From positions 1,178,001 to 1,242,000 of the forward strand of contig CP091718.1 in assembly GCA_022009675.1 (NCBI GenBank): DNA of 64,000 nucleotides, read 5' to 3'. The DNA is from Oscillospiraceae bacterium. GTDB taxonomy: Bacteria > Bacillota > Clostridia > Oscillospirales > CAG-272. The notes under the pieces are model-generated. The model did not search any database, was not told the origin of the DNA, and saw only the letters and a program-made list of their open reading frames with translations. The translations under genes were made by a program, and so were the position numbers. This document shows, piece by piece, positions 1 through 10,311 of this stretch (position 1 is the first letter of the stretch; each line of letters opens with the position of its first letter).

Positions 1-1226
1 TTCTTTAATGCATTGGTTAAGATTAGCTTTGTTGCTTGATTAGCAAATTTATTATTAAATTCTTTTTTTCTTTGGGTGTGCGCGATGAGCATGCCACCAA
101 AAGCCGCTAAAGTTTCTGGTTTATCTGGATTCATTCCAGTCAGTTGGAATAGCAAAATTAGATTTGTCGCTAAGTTCATCGTTCCGTAATCGTTCATCTA
201 AAAACAAACATTCTAAACTTACATCCGCGAGTATGCCTTTGCCAAACATGTCTAAAATCACAAAAACATTAATTGATCTATTGAACTTGTATATACAATT
301 ATTGCAGTAATTTTTGTATGCCTCTGCAGAAATGGGATTCTTAAATGGCAGTGTAGTAGCTATCTCAGGATGCATTAAAAAGACCATTATATTCATTAGT
401 CAGCAAAGACCAAGCTTCAAGAAACGCATTGGATGGAAAATCACAATATGCCCAATTAATGTATAATAGATTATATTCATTTTCTTTTTGGGTAATCAAA
501 TTTTTTTAGTCGCACTATTAATAAAATCTACCAATTTAGTTACTCGAGGGAGATATAAATTCAACATTATTATCTGTACATAATTGAGGCACTTCTTTTC
601 TTCCTTTAGGTGATAATAAAATCGTTGGTATTAAAATGTTTTCTTTATGAGAATTCAACCGTGGAAACTCAGGGGTTTTAACCTCAATATTCGCTTTCAC
701 TTCTATTGGAATATCGGAATCCTTATTGCATATTTCTCCAATAAAATATGCTTCAGGGTTAGCTCCATTCGAATTCACTGGCGGCTCATATTTAATTTCT
801 TTCCAGTCAAATCCACGATGAAAGAATGTTAATATTTCAACCTCGGAAATGGCTTGAAAAACACATCCTCATTATAGTTCTCCTTCCCAGCAGAGAGTTG
901 ATCCACAATAAATTTTTTTGGTTTTTAATTTTCGCCAAACATGGATGACATTCCTGCAAGTCTGGTGGATAAGTTGGTACAAAAATTAACACTAAACGCT
1001 TTATAATCAACAACACCATCTTTGGTAATTGCACTATAATAAGCATTGTTATTGTTATTTAGAAACTGTTCGTTCCATGTAAATTGACTTAATCTTCCTT
1101 CTAATGCCATGATTAGAAAATGATTAGATGAATATGTATCTAACCATCCTTCTTGCCAAATTTTTCATAAAATGAACAAATTTCGTTGTCGAATTCAGCT
1201 GGAAACGGCGTTTCACTTCTAAGCAT
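1..1226 (-). CDS. Unknown AT-rich protein, frameshifted, runs off the left edge
   Basis: The start is the ATG at 1226, chosen because GGAGG lies 9 nt upstream (1240-1236) and the peptide begins MLRSETPFPAEF. Reading across several one-base shifts gives a continuous protein of more than 400 residues that is still open at position 1; joins are clear near 910, 850 and 510, where one frame stops and the next continues in sense. I do not recognise the family. A stretch reading IEVKTPEFPRLN (about 710-670) loosely resembles the E-x-K part of a PD-(D/E)XK nuclease, which is weak evidence. The gene lies outside the left attachment repeat, yet is as AT-rich as the island, so it probably belongs to a neighbouring accessory element. 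Confidence 0.45.
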
Positions 1227-1284
1227 ATTTGATTTCCTCCCACAAAAGATAAAAAAGGCCTCTCGTCTATAAAAACAAGGAGCC

Positions 1285-1331
1285 TTGGTCGGAGTGGCCG
1301 GATTCGAACCGACGGCATCGAAGTCCCAAAC
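1285..1331 (-). repeat. attL: duplicated 3' end of tRNA-Pro
   Basis: These 47 bp match 28504-28550 base for base. Read on the minus strand they hold the anticodon-loop 3' half, T-arm, acceptor 3' strand and CCA of tRNA-Pro. The 5' half of the tRNA is missing here, so this is not a functional tRNA. It is the expected footprint of tyrosine-recombinase integration into a tRNA 3' end. Confidence 0.9.
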
Positions 1332-1712
1332 GCTAAAAATCCTGATTTTTTGCGTGATTTTACGGGCTTTTCGGGGCTTTTTGCGTCCGGATTGACTGCT
1401 TTCGTGTGCTCTTCGCGGCATAAAATCCGGGTAGTCCGAAGCCGTAAGTGGTCAAAGGTGTGGTCAAGGTCAAAATCCCATATGTTAATACCACCTCGCA
1501 CGAGCCGCAAGTTACAGCCCGAGGAGGTTTTTTACTACTGACACTATAGCATAAAAGAGTGGATTTTGCAAGTGGTTTACGGATTAAAATTTGCGATGCA
1601 GTAGGCAAAAGATTACGAGCCGCGTCTCTCTATGCATATTTTGAAAACATGAGAGTTTCTGCATAATACGGTTTGGAGTAAAAGTTTACCATTAATTTTT
1701 GAGAAAAAGCAC
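1332..1712. other. Left-end non-coding region of the element
   Basis: No convincing gene is visible. Two repeats shared with the right end lie here: a 26-bp segment at 1442-1467 that differs at two positions from 28613-28638, and a segment at 1585-1610 containing GCAGTAGGCAAA that recurs near 26943-26968 and 28312-28340. Their position at both ends suggests recombinase arm-type or accessory sites, which is an inference. Confidence 0.5.
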
Positions 1713-1754
1713 TTGTCAAATCGTTAGAAAAAAAGTATATAATATTTCTAACGA
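1713..1754 (+). promoter_or_regulatory. Promoter with 10-bp inverted-repeat operator for the abiE pair
   Basis: A -35-like TTGTCA (1713-1718) and a -10-like TATATAAT region (1736-1743) precede the AbiEi-like start. A perfect inverted repeat, TCGTTAGAAA (1721-1730) and TTTCTAACGA (1745-1754), has its two arms flanking the -10. AbiEi antitoxins are known to repress their own operon by binding inverted repeats, so this is the likely operator. Confidence 0.72.
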
Positions 1755-1763
1755 GGTGATGGT

Positions 1764-2372
1764 GTGGAGAAAACAACGAATCTAAAATTAATACGAGATA
1801 GAATCAATCGCTCAGACATTGGCACGGTTTATGTTGCCGTTGATTTTGTTGATATCTCAGATAAGACAAGCGTAAACGCTTATTTAGCCCGTCTGGTTGA
1901 CGAGGGGCTTATTCGTCGTGTTTTGCGTGGCGTTTATGACAAGCCCGAGTATAATGATTTTTTGGAGGAATACGTTGCACCATCACCGGATAAGGTGGCG
2001 AATGCCATCGCCCGTAATTTTGGCTGGACGATCGTTCCCTGTGGGGATACCGCCCTGAACTTACTTGGTCTATCGACACAAGTACCGGCGGCATGGGTTT
2101 ATGTAAGCGACGGCACATATAAGGAATACACCTACGATAACACCACCATTCAGTTTAAGAGGACAACCAATAAAGAGGTTTCAAAGCTATCCTATAAGAC
2201 GGCGCTCACCGTTCAAGCGTTCAAGGCGCTCGGTAAGGATAAAATTGATGATATGGTAATAAGCCGATTAGGCAAGCTTCTTACAGCAGAAGAAAAGCAA
2301 ACAATGCTTGAAGAAGCCAAAGCCGCAACCTCTTGGATCTACGAATATATCAAACAAGTTTGCAGGAGCTGA
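1764..2372 (+). CDS. AbiEi-like (DUF6088) antitoxin / transcriptional autorepressor
   Basis: This 202-residue protein has an N-terminal winged-helix region (about 1-65; VNAYLARLVDEGLIRRVLRGVYDKP) followed by a DUF6088/AbiEi-type C-terminal region (WTIVPCGDTALNLLGLSTQVPAAWVYVSDG). It would be the antitoxin of an AbiE-type (type IV) toxin-antitoxin abortive infection pair: it counteracts the nucleotidyltransferase encoded just downstream and represses the operon. The start is GTG at 1764, with GAGGTG just upstream. The reading frame is intact, and the gene ends 4 nt before the toxin start, so the two are translationally coupled. The palindromic operator at 1721-1754 agrees with this role. Confidence 0.82.
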   Translation: MEKTTNLKLIRDRINRSDIGTVYVAVDFVDISDKTSVNAYLARLVDEGLIRRVLRGVYDKPEYNDFLEEYVAPSPDKVANAIARNFGWTIVPCGDTALNLLGLSTQVPAAWVYVSDGTYKEYTYDNTTIQFKRTTNKEVSKLSYKTALTVQAFKALGKDKIDDMVISRLGKLLTAEEKQTMLEEAKAATSWIYEYIKQVCRS

Positions 2373-2376
2373 CAAG

Positions 2377-3398
2377 ATGCGTAATATTGCAAAAAAATTA
2401 AGGAAAAACGATAGAAAAGCACTTTTTTTCATAACACGGCTGCGAAGATGGGTATGACCGATGCTATCATAGAAAAAGATTTCTGGGTATGCTATATGCT
2501 TGATTATCTTTTTCCACCGTTGCGCGTGGAAGGACAATTTCGCCTTCAAAGGCGGCACCAGCCTTTCAAAGGCGTATGGGCTCATTGAGCGCTTCTCCGA
2601 AGATATTGACCTGATTCTCGATTGGCGCGTTCTTGGTTATGGTATCAATGAGCCTTGGGAAGAGCGCAGCAACACAAAACAGGACATCTTCAATAAGGAT
2701 GCTAACACAAAGGTCGAGGTGTTTTTGCGCGATACGTTTCTTCCTTCTGTCATTTCTGACCTCACAGCGGAGCTTGGCGAAAACATCCGATGCTTTATTG
2801 ATGAGGATGATCCGCAGACCGTAAAAATTGCGTATCCGAACAGCTTCGCGGATATGTCAATCCTTCAGGAGATCAGACTGGAAATCGGCGCGCTTGCCGC
2901 ATGGACTCCTGTAAAGGTAGCGCACATCACGCCCTATGCTGCTCAGGAATACGGCAGATTGTTCAAGCAGCCTTCGACGGATATTTTGACCGTTTTGCCC
3001 GAACGAACCTTTTGGGAAAAGGTCACAATCTTACATAGAGAAGCCTTCCGAGAAGCAGACAGACCCTTCCCGCCGAGATATTCAAGGCATTATTATGATC
3101 TCTATCGCATGATGCAGACCGCGGTCAAGGATAACGCCTTGGCAGACAACGATTTGCTGACGCGTGTCGTCGATTTTAAGGACAAGTTCTACCGTTGCCC
3201 GTGGGCGAGATACGATCTTGCAAAGCGTGGTACAATGCGTCTGATACCGCCCGATTATAATCTTGATAAGCTCCGCGATGACTATGAGCATATGCAGAAT
3301 ATGTTGTTTGGAGATAAGCCAAGCTTTGAGGAAGTAATGGAAGGCATTGCAAGGTTGGAAATAGAAATCAATCTGACACCTGACGGAGGAAACCAAAA
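2377..3398 (+). CDS. AbiEii-like nucleotidyltransferase toxin, frameshifted
   Basis: The translation carries the nucleotidyltransferase signature GGTSLSKAYGLIERFSEDID (from about 2538), the GG-S-x(n)-D-x-D motif of AbiEii/AbiGii toxins, which transfer nucleotides to tRNA or other targets. The start ATG at 2377 gives MRNIAKKLRKNDRKALFF; the frame shifts near 2426 (T7 run) and again near 2512, then stays open. The family-like C-terminus (MLFGDKPSFEEVMEGIARLE) ends near 3370. The exact stop is hidden by a shift and the end given is the base before the next start. The gene lies 4 nt after the antitoxin gene. Confidence 0.8.
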
Positions 3399-4235
3399 AT
3401 GGAAATCAGCAAAAAAACTTGAAATCATATACCACAATGGTCAGCCCGATGGTATTCGTTCCATCCGCAGACATCTCTCTACGATGACAACATACGTTAT
3501 TCCTCGTCCGTTGCTTTCTGAGGCAAAGAAGCTTTCGGGAATTAACCGCCCTGGAATTTATTATCTTATCAGCGAGAACGATGATAATAAAATTGCGCAG
3601 ATTTATATCGGTCAAACAAGAAACGGAGTAGTTCGCCTTGATGATCACAATCGTTCAAAAGACTTTTGGAATAAGGCAATTATGTTTTTGGCTGACAGCA
3701 AAACATTCTCCCTTGATATGATAAGCGGTCTTGAAGCTTATATTATTGGCAAAAGCTCATGAATCCAAACGATATAAGGTAGAAAACTCGGTAAATCCAA
3801 AATATGAGATTGACGAATACGATTTGCCTTTGATCGAGGAAGTGTACGAAGAAATTAAATTCATTATGGCAACGCAGGGGTACAAAATGGATAACTCTAA
3901 GGTTACCTTGAACGAAGCTAATGCCCTACATACTACACGTAATGGTGTCACTGCTTTTTGGTGCTTACGACGGTGAGAACTTCGAAGTTTTTGGAAGGTT
4001 CGGAAATTGATATGAGTCGCAAATGTCATTCTTCAACTTTGGAAAAGCAACGTCAAACAGCTCTTGCAAACGGCAATATTGTTTGCATTGACGGAAAATA
4101 CATATTAAATGTTTCTGTATCCTTTACTTCTCCCAGCTCTGCGGCCATGTTTGCTTTGGGCGGCAGTACAAACGGCTGGGTTGAATGGAAGAACAAGAAT
4201 GGAAAAAAACTTTGGATGAACTCTATCGAAAATAA
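3399..4235 (+). CDS. GIY-YIG nuclease-like protein with C-terminal DUF4357, frameshifted
   Basis: The start ATG 3399 follows GGAGG at 3385. After a shift in the A7 run (3411-3417) the protein shows a GIY-YIG core: GIYYLIS (about 3550), then IYIGQTRNG and RLDDHN, followed by LEAYII as the catalytic-Glu helix. The C-terminal part matches DUF4357: SPSSAAMFALGGSTNGWVEW, then GKTLDELYRK ending at TAA 4233-4235. Further shifts lie near 3750, 3957 and 4208. Length is about 278 residues, usual for this group, which is often found in mobile or defence contexts as a putative DNA nickase/nuclease. It starts the helicase-rich cargo operon. Confidence 0.75.
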
Positions 4236-4275
4236 TTATGTGCATATTATTTCAAATTTAAAAAAAGGGGAAAAT

Positions 4276-6862
4276 ATGTCTATTAGATTATGGCCGCAAG
4301 ACTTTGAACGAAAAGATCATATTACAAAAGCCGAAAAGGCTCTTTTTGAGGTATGCTTCTCGCAACTTTCAAAATGGTCATATGGCTATAGGTATCGACC
4401 CTGTAGGATTAAGTACTGAAAAGGTTAAAATGGGAATGTATATTTCTCCAAGTGAGGGACTTATTACATTCTCAATATATACCGGAAATATTAATGCAAT
4501 ACTTATTCCAGCATACTTACAGTATGTTGAAATGGCAGAGGCAAAAAAATTTATGAGCGCCTTTTTGGGTTCTAAAGTGTTGATCGTTAGAAATGGTCAA
4601 AATAAGGCACTTAAGTTTCCGTATAAGCACATTATAATTTTTTTGCTGATGAGGTGGCTGGAAAGGCAGCGTTATCTGCACAAGATCTTAACAAACTGTT
4701 GCACTATGCTACTTTTGAATCATTCAGACCGATTACATCTCAAGGTAAAGAAAAAAAGAATAGAAGATTTGATGATATTTGGCGGTATAAGGAAGACTAT
4801 GACAAAGCCTTCAAGTCTTTATCCGAGTCAGAATGTAAAGCAATATTTGAACGTTTGGCAGAAGAATATACCGTTGTAATGAATGAAACCGAAAAATGTA
4901 AAAAAATCGCTGAAAACAAATCACTGATTACAGAAAAGGATCTCCGAATAACTGGTCGAGAGGTGGAATATAAAAACTTTTTTTCCTTGATGAATATCAA
5001 GTTGGTATCGTTAACGATATGGGTAAAGGGACATCGTGTAATCCTTGCAAATCCCGGCGCAGGAAAAAAAGTGTATTGCTATTGTCGAAAGCATTCAAAT
5101 ACGCGAGTCTTTACAAAGATTCCAATGTATTATTGACTTGCTATAACAACAATTTGGCTGATTCTTATAATTTTAAGCGTAACTGCGCGAATTTTGGCGA
5201 AAATAATAATTTGTTTATTATGACTTTCCATAAGCTCGTCAAAAAAATTTATGAAGAATGTCTCCATTCACACTGTGAAACCAATATCGCAACAGATGAA
5301 GAAATTCAAAAGTGCATAGATTTGGTGAAGCAAGGAAACGTAAATCTGAAATTCAAGGCGATTTTCATAGATGAAGTTCAAATTTTTGATCCGCTCTATC
5401 TTGAACTGTGCTATAGCTTACTCGAAGAAGACGAAGACCGAGTCTTCTTAATGGCAGGTGACTTGAACCAGGCGGTTCGAGCATTAAGCCGAAAGGGCGA
5501 TGCACCGTGGAAGCGTATGAATGGTGTCCATTTGGATTTCACAGGACGTGTTCGCTATATCGAAAAAAACTATCGAAACAGTAAAGAAATCGGCGAATAC
5601 ATCTCTCGTATGTTGCAGCATATGAATACGCGCCTCTCAATGTTGGATTTGATCAATTCGCTTGAATATGAATACAATTCGTTCAAGATAGGTACAAATC
5701 CGACGGTAGCATTGAAAGTTCAAACTGGGGTTCAAAAAACAGACATAAAAAAAGCAAGTTATTGCTGCAATTAAAGAAATCTCTACAAAGTACAAAAATC
5801 AGCTATTCCGAAATCGCCGTACTTTTTCCCGTTCAGAAAAAGTTCCTTATCACAAATATCATTTCCTATATTGGCTTCAGCAAGGACTTGATGAGGAAGG
5901 TATTCCGTATTCGATGATTATTAATGAACACGAAGGAAGTCACGTGAAGGTTAGACAAGGCGATATTTCCGGAGTAGTTGTATCCACGATTGAATCTTCA
6001 CTCGGATTGGACTTTAAAGCTGTTATTTTAGCGGGTTTATATCCCTATAGTTATGTCAATGTGGACGGTGAGGTTATTGGAGATATCAAATCATGGACAA
6101 ATATTAAGAATATGCCCGAAAATCAACAAACTGCTGTTCAAAGCCAAATGCGAGCCGTATATACTGCGTGTTCAAGAGCTCGTGATGTGCTTTATGTTAT
6201 AAGTGATTTGAAGCCTGGTTCTCCTATGGAAGAAATCATAAAAAAGCAATCTGATAGAGGCGGTATACCAACATCAACTGCACGCACTGCACAAACGCCC
6301 ACAAAAACGAACAACCACATCAATTCCAAAACCACAACTAACAATTCTATTACAACAGCCAAAGAGTATTTAGTGCAAGAGGTTACTGACCATGTTACAG
6401 TTCAGGCAACAATCCAAGAGTCTCAAAAACCTACTACTATCACTGTTGATGTTGCAAAATACCCGAAGCAAAAAAGCATTATTGGAAAAAAGGTCGGAGA
6501 AACATTTGAGTTTGTCGGTATCCCTTTAACTTACAAAATAGATAAAATCATTTCTCCTGAACCTCCTAAATCTGATAAAGCATCTCCGGTCTCAGTCAAA
6601 CCTATGGAGGTTAAACCAGTTGCAAAAATTCTCCATCAACCGAGAAAAAAAGCTTTCCCTAAAAAGAATTCTTTGAAAGCAAAGGTTTTTTTCACAATAG
6701 ATTGTCGTGGATGGAACGGATGTCTTTGGGTTCTTGGAGACCAAAAAGGAATTAGAACCATATGTAAAGGAAGCTATGAAGTTATATGGCGCTACCGGCG
6801 CATATGGCTCAGGTAAACAGTCAAATTATAAACCTGCATGGTGGACAAAATCGAACAAATAA
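4276..6862 (+). CDS. Superfamily 1 (UvrD/Rep-like) helicase with extra N- and C-terminal domains, frameshifted
   Basis: The start ATG 4276 follows AGGGGAAAAT. The N-terminal ~240 residues contain a NERD-like segment (MGMYISPSEGLITFSIYTG). Walker A reads ANPGAGK (about 5047-5067), the DEVQ box is FIDEVQIFDP (about 5370), and a UvrD-type C-terminal motif is recognisable (STIESSLGLDFKAVILAG, then AVYTACSRARDVLYVI). After a Thr-rich linker the tail reads RGWNGCLWVLGD and ends KPAWWTKSNK at TAA 6860-6862. Frame joins are needed near 4365, 4640, 4985, 5065, 5760, 5870 and 6680, mostly in A or T runs. About 860 residues. It is probably an ATP-driven DNA or RNA translocase of the same defence operon as the DrmA/DrmB-like genes. 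Confidence 0.72.
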
Positions 6863-6897
6863 ACAACAATCTTGGTACTCAACAGGAGGATCATAAT

Positions 6898-9800
6898 ATG
6901 GCAAACAATTACAATATTTTAGCGGATTACATAGTATCCAAATACATCGAAAGAATCTCCGGAGAAGATATTGCGGAGACTTTTGTTGATGATTCTCCTG
7001 CTGACCGTGCTATGGTCGGTATGTTAGCCGAAAACAGAATGGAGCAGCGATTTGACGGTGGCTACGCAGAAAATAGTACCACTCGTTTCGAAAGCGTTCC
7101 GTCTATAAGCGTTTCTTTTGCTGTGAAAAAGAATCCTTTAGGTGTGCTTAAGGTCGTTCCAAAAGGACTCCTGTTTTATACAGTAGAGCCCAACTATGAT
7201 AAGACAGTTGTTTTTTTGCTAAAAAAATATTCGGAAAAGGATAACGTTCGATATACTAACATTCAGCAACTTTGCGATGCCCACCCTGAAGACAAGTTCT
7301 ATCTTCCTTTGACATATAAAAAAATTAAGCTCGAAGATGAAATGAAAGGCGGAATATCAGTACCACTAATATCTCTTCAAGAATCCAAATTTCATTTGGA
7401 ACAACAGATAAACGAACGTCTTTCTGAACTTGCCGATAAAATTAGCAACGAGATTAAAGTGATCAACAGCGATCGCGTATCTTTGTTTGACTTGGTGGAT
7501 AAGGAACGCTTTTATTTGGTGACTGGTGGGAGCGAAGAGCCTGTATATCCTCGTTGGATTATCGATATATATTGTACGGTTATTGACGAGGGTGACTCCT
7601 ACCACTTATTGATGCAGATGGTTAATAAGACCCCTGTAAACGGGAAAAGCAATATTGGCTATCTGCCTAAAGTATTTAATGCCGGGATGGATGTCATCGG
7701 CAACAGAGCTGTTAAGTTCAAAAATATAGATTTGGACTACTTCAAAAGCAGTTACAAATCTCGTTCCTTGGTATATGCTGTTGCAGAAAATACATCTGCT
7801 TCTTACTGCCACGAAGATAATGCTATATGTACTGACAATATTCCTCGGTACTACCAAAAAGCGCTTGAAAACCAAAGACGGATTAACCGAATATGTTAAA
7901 TTTGAAAAAGCTTATTCAAGATCCTGTTGGCAATTTGAATTACATTTACAGAGAAATGAAGGCTGATTACGAACAATGTTCTAACGAATTTAACACTACA
8001 AGATTTTCCAGTACTGTCGCAAAAGATAAATTCAGAACAGCGTTGGAGGAATATGGTCGCGAAATAGCTCGTTTCAAAAAAGGTATAGAACAGATTGAAT
8101 ATAAGGATTATGTCAAAAAGGCCTTTATTTATATGAATAAAACCTTTATGACAAAACTTGCTGGCGAACATAGACAGATTAGTGGCTGGCGTTTGTTCCA
8201 GATCGTATTTATAGTCTCTCTAACTTGTGAAATGATTAGAAGTGAATATAAGAATGACAGAACCATTGCTGAAGCTGATATAGAAATAGCAAATCTTCTG
8301 TATTTCCCCACTGGTGGTGGTAAGACGGAGGCCTTTCTTGGCGCATGCGTTTTCAATATGTTTTTTGATCGCTTGCGCGGCAAAAATGAGGGAATTACGG
8401 CTTTCCTTAAATATCCCTTGAGATTGCTTGCAGTACAGCAGCTGGATCGTGTACTGACAATTGTTATGAAGGCAAATGTTGTACGCGAATCTATTCCCGA
8501 GCTTGCTCATAAGACACCGTTCCAAGTAGGATTTTTTTGTTGGAAAAGGAAATACACCTAACAAGATTGATGCTTATGAGCGTTTGAGCGAACGCGGAGA
8601 AAAGAATAAATCGAAAGATCTTATTCTTGAAAGCGATCAAGAAACCTTAAACGATTATTATCGCTTCATTGATACTTGCCCCTTCTGTGGAAAGAAAGAG
8701 GTTAATCTTCGTTTCAATCGAGACAATTGGAAATTGGAGCATATTTGTGACAACCCCGACTGCACCATCAATGTGCTTCCGTTGATGATTGTTGATAATG
8801 AAATATATCGATACTTGCCCTCTATTGTAGTTAGCACAATAGATAAAATGGCTATGCTTGGTACAAGCAACGATTTCAAGATGCTGTTTGGTCAAGTAAA
8901 GAAAAAAATGCCCCGTGCACGGATTTACAAGCACTTCAAGATGTTCTTGTTCTGCTTGTAACAACAATTCTCTTGAGAATGTAGGATTGCTAAAGGATCC
9001 CATCCCCACCTTATTTATTCAAGATGAGATGCACTTGGTCAAAGAGAGCCTTGGAACGTTTGATGCACATTATGAATCTTTTTTTGAGTTATTATGCCAA
9101 AGAACTCGTTCCGGAAGCTCATCGTAAACTTATTCGCTTTGTGGGTGCAACTGCGACAATTTCCATGTATGAAGCTCATATATGGAATTTGTATCACATG
9201 GAGGGGCGGCGTTTCCCTTGTGAATATCCTTCCGCCAAATCCGGAGAAGATTTTTATTCGTACACCGATGAAAATGATATAACTCGTATATTGATCGGTT
9301 ATGCGCCTTACGGAAGATCTATTACAGATGGTATGTGGGAATCCGTATATATTATGAGGCTCATTGTCTACAGAATGATTCAATTCATGGACGGGAGTTA
9401 TGCCGCTCTATGTGATGCGGGCTTTGTTGGCAGCATCGATGAGTACAAGGAAATGTTATATGATTACTGGATCGAGTTGGTATACAATAACCGTAAGCAA
9501 GATGCAATGGAACTTGCAAATGCATTCCAAAACCAGGCAAACAACTATCTGGAAGCAAAGGGCGTTCCTCAATACATCATTGAGCAAATGACAAGCGATG
9601 TGGATTTTCAAACGGTAAGAAAAACATTGTTTGATATCCATGCAAACAGAAGGAATTTTGATAGTACCAACTTGTTATTGGCAACCAGTACGATCTCGCA
9701 TGGTGTGGACGAAGATTCTTTCAATATTATGTATTTCTTTGGCATGCCTAACAATAACGCAGAGTATATTCAAGCATATTCTCGTACCGGACGTAAACAC

Positions 9801-10302
9801 ACGGGTATTGTCATTGATATTATTCGTTTGATGCGAGTACGCGACCGCTCATACTTGAAGAACTTTGTGGATTTTCCATCAAAACAGAGACGATTTGGTT
9901 GAAGCAGTTCCGATTAATCGTTGGGCGAAAAATGCTATTTATAGCACTTTGCCAGGATTACTGTCCGGATTGATTAGACAACACTATACAATCACTACAG
10001 GCTCCGATAGCTTGCATCAGGCTATTAAAGTGCAAAAGTTGTTGCGTTCCGGAGATATCGATATCGACGATGTTATCTTGAAGTTGATAAATGCATATGG
10101 CTGTAATAACCAAGAAAAGATGTCGCTTGCTTACACAGAGATTATAGCTGAAGAAACAAACAACATCCTCTCTGGAATTAAGAATGGAAATTTCACAAAT
10201 GAATTTTCTCTATCCGATGCTATCGGAAAATTCTCGCGTGGCAAGAAAACACCGATGACAAGCTTGCGTGATACAGAGGAACAGATAGAGATAAAGATCT
10301 GA
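6898..10302 (+). CDS. DrmA-like DISARM-type helicase, frameshifted
   Basis: The start ATG 6898 has AGGAGG at 6885-6890. The N-terminus carries the SPADRAMVGML box typical of DrmA. The helicase core follows: Walker A FPTGGGKTEAF (about 8304-8336), a Cys4 cluster CPFC...CDNPDC (8677-8763), a DExH-like box IQDEMHLVKESLGTFDAH (about 9018-9066), and motifs V/VI LATSTISHGVDED and EYIQAYSRTGRKHTG (9679-9806). About 1134 residues, the usual DrmA size. Frame joins lie near 7865, 7905, 8535, 8910, 9000 and 9880. In DISARM, DrmA is a core helicase component that restricts phage. It is followed 9 nt later by a DrmB-like gene, the canonical order. Confidence 0.83.
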
Positions 10303-10311
10303 GGTAAAAAA

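Noticed and set aside
1286..1331. A second tRNA-Pro gene
   Set aside because: Only the 3' part is present; the 5' acceptor strand, the D-arm and the 5' side of the anticodon arm are missing.
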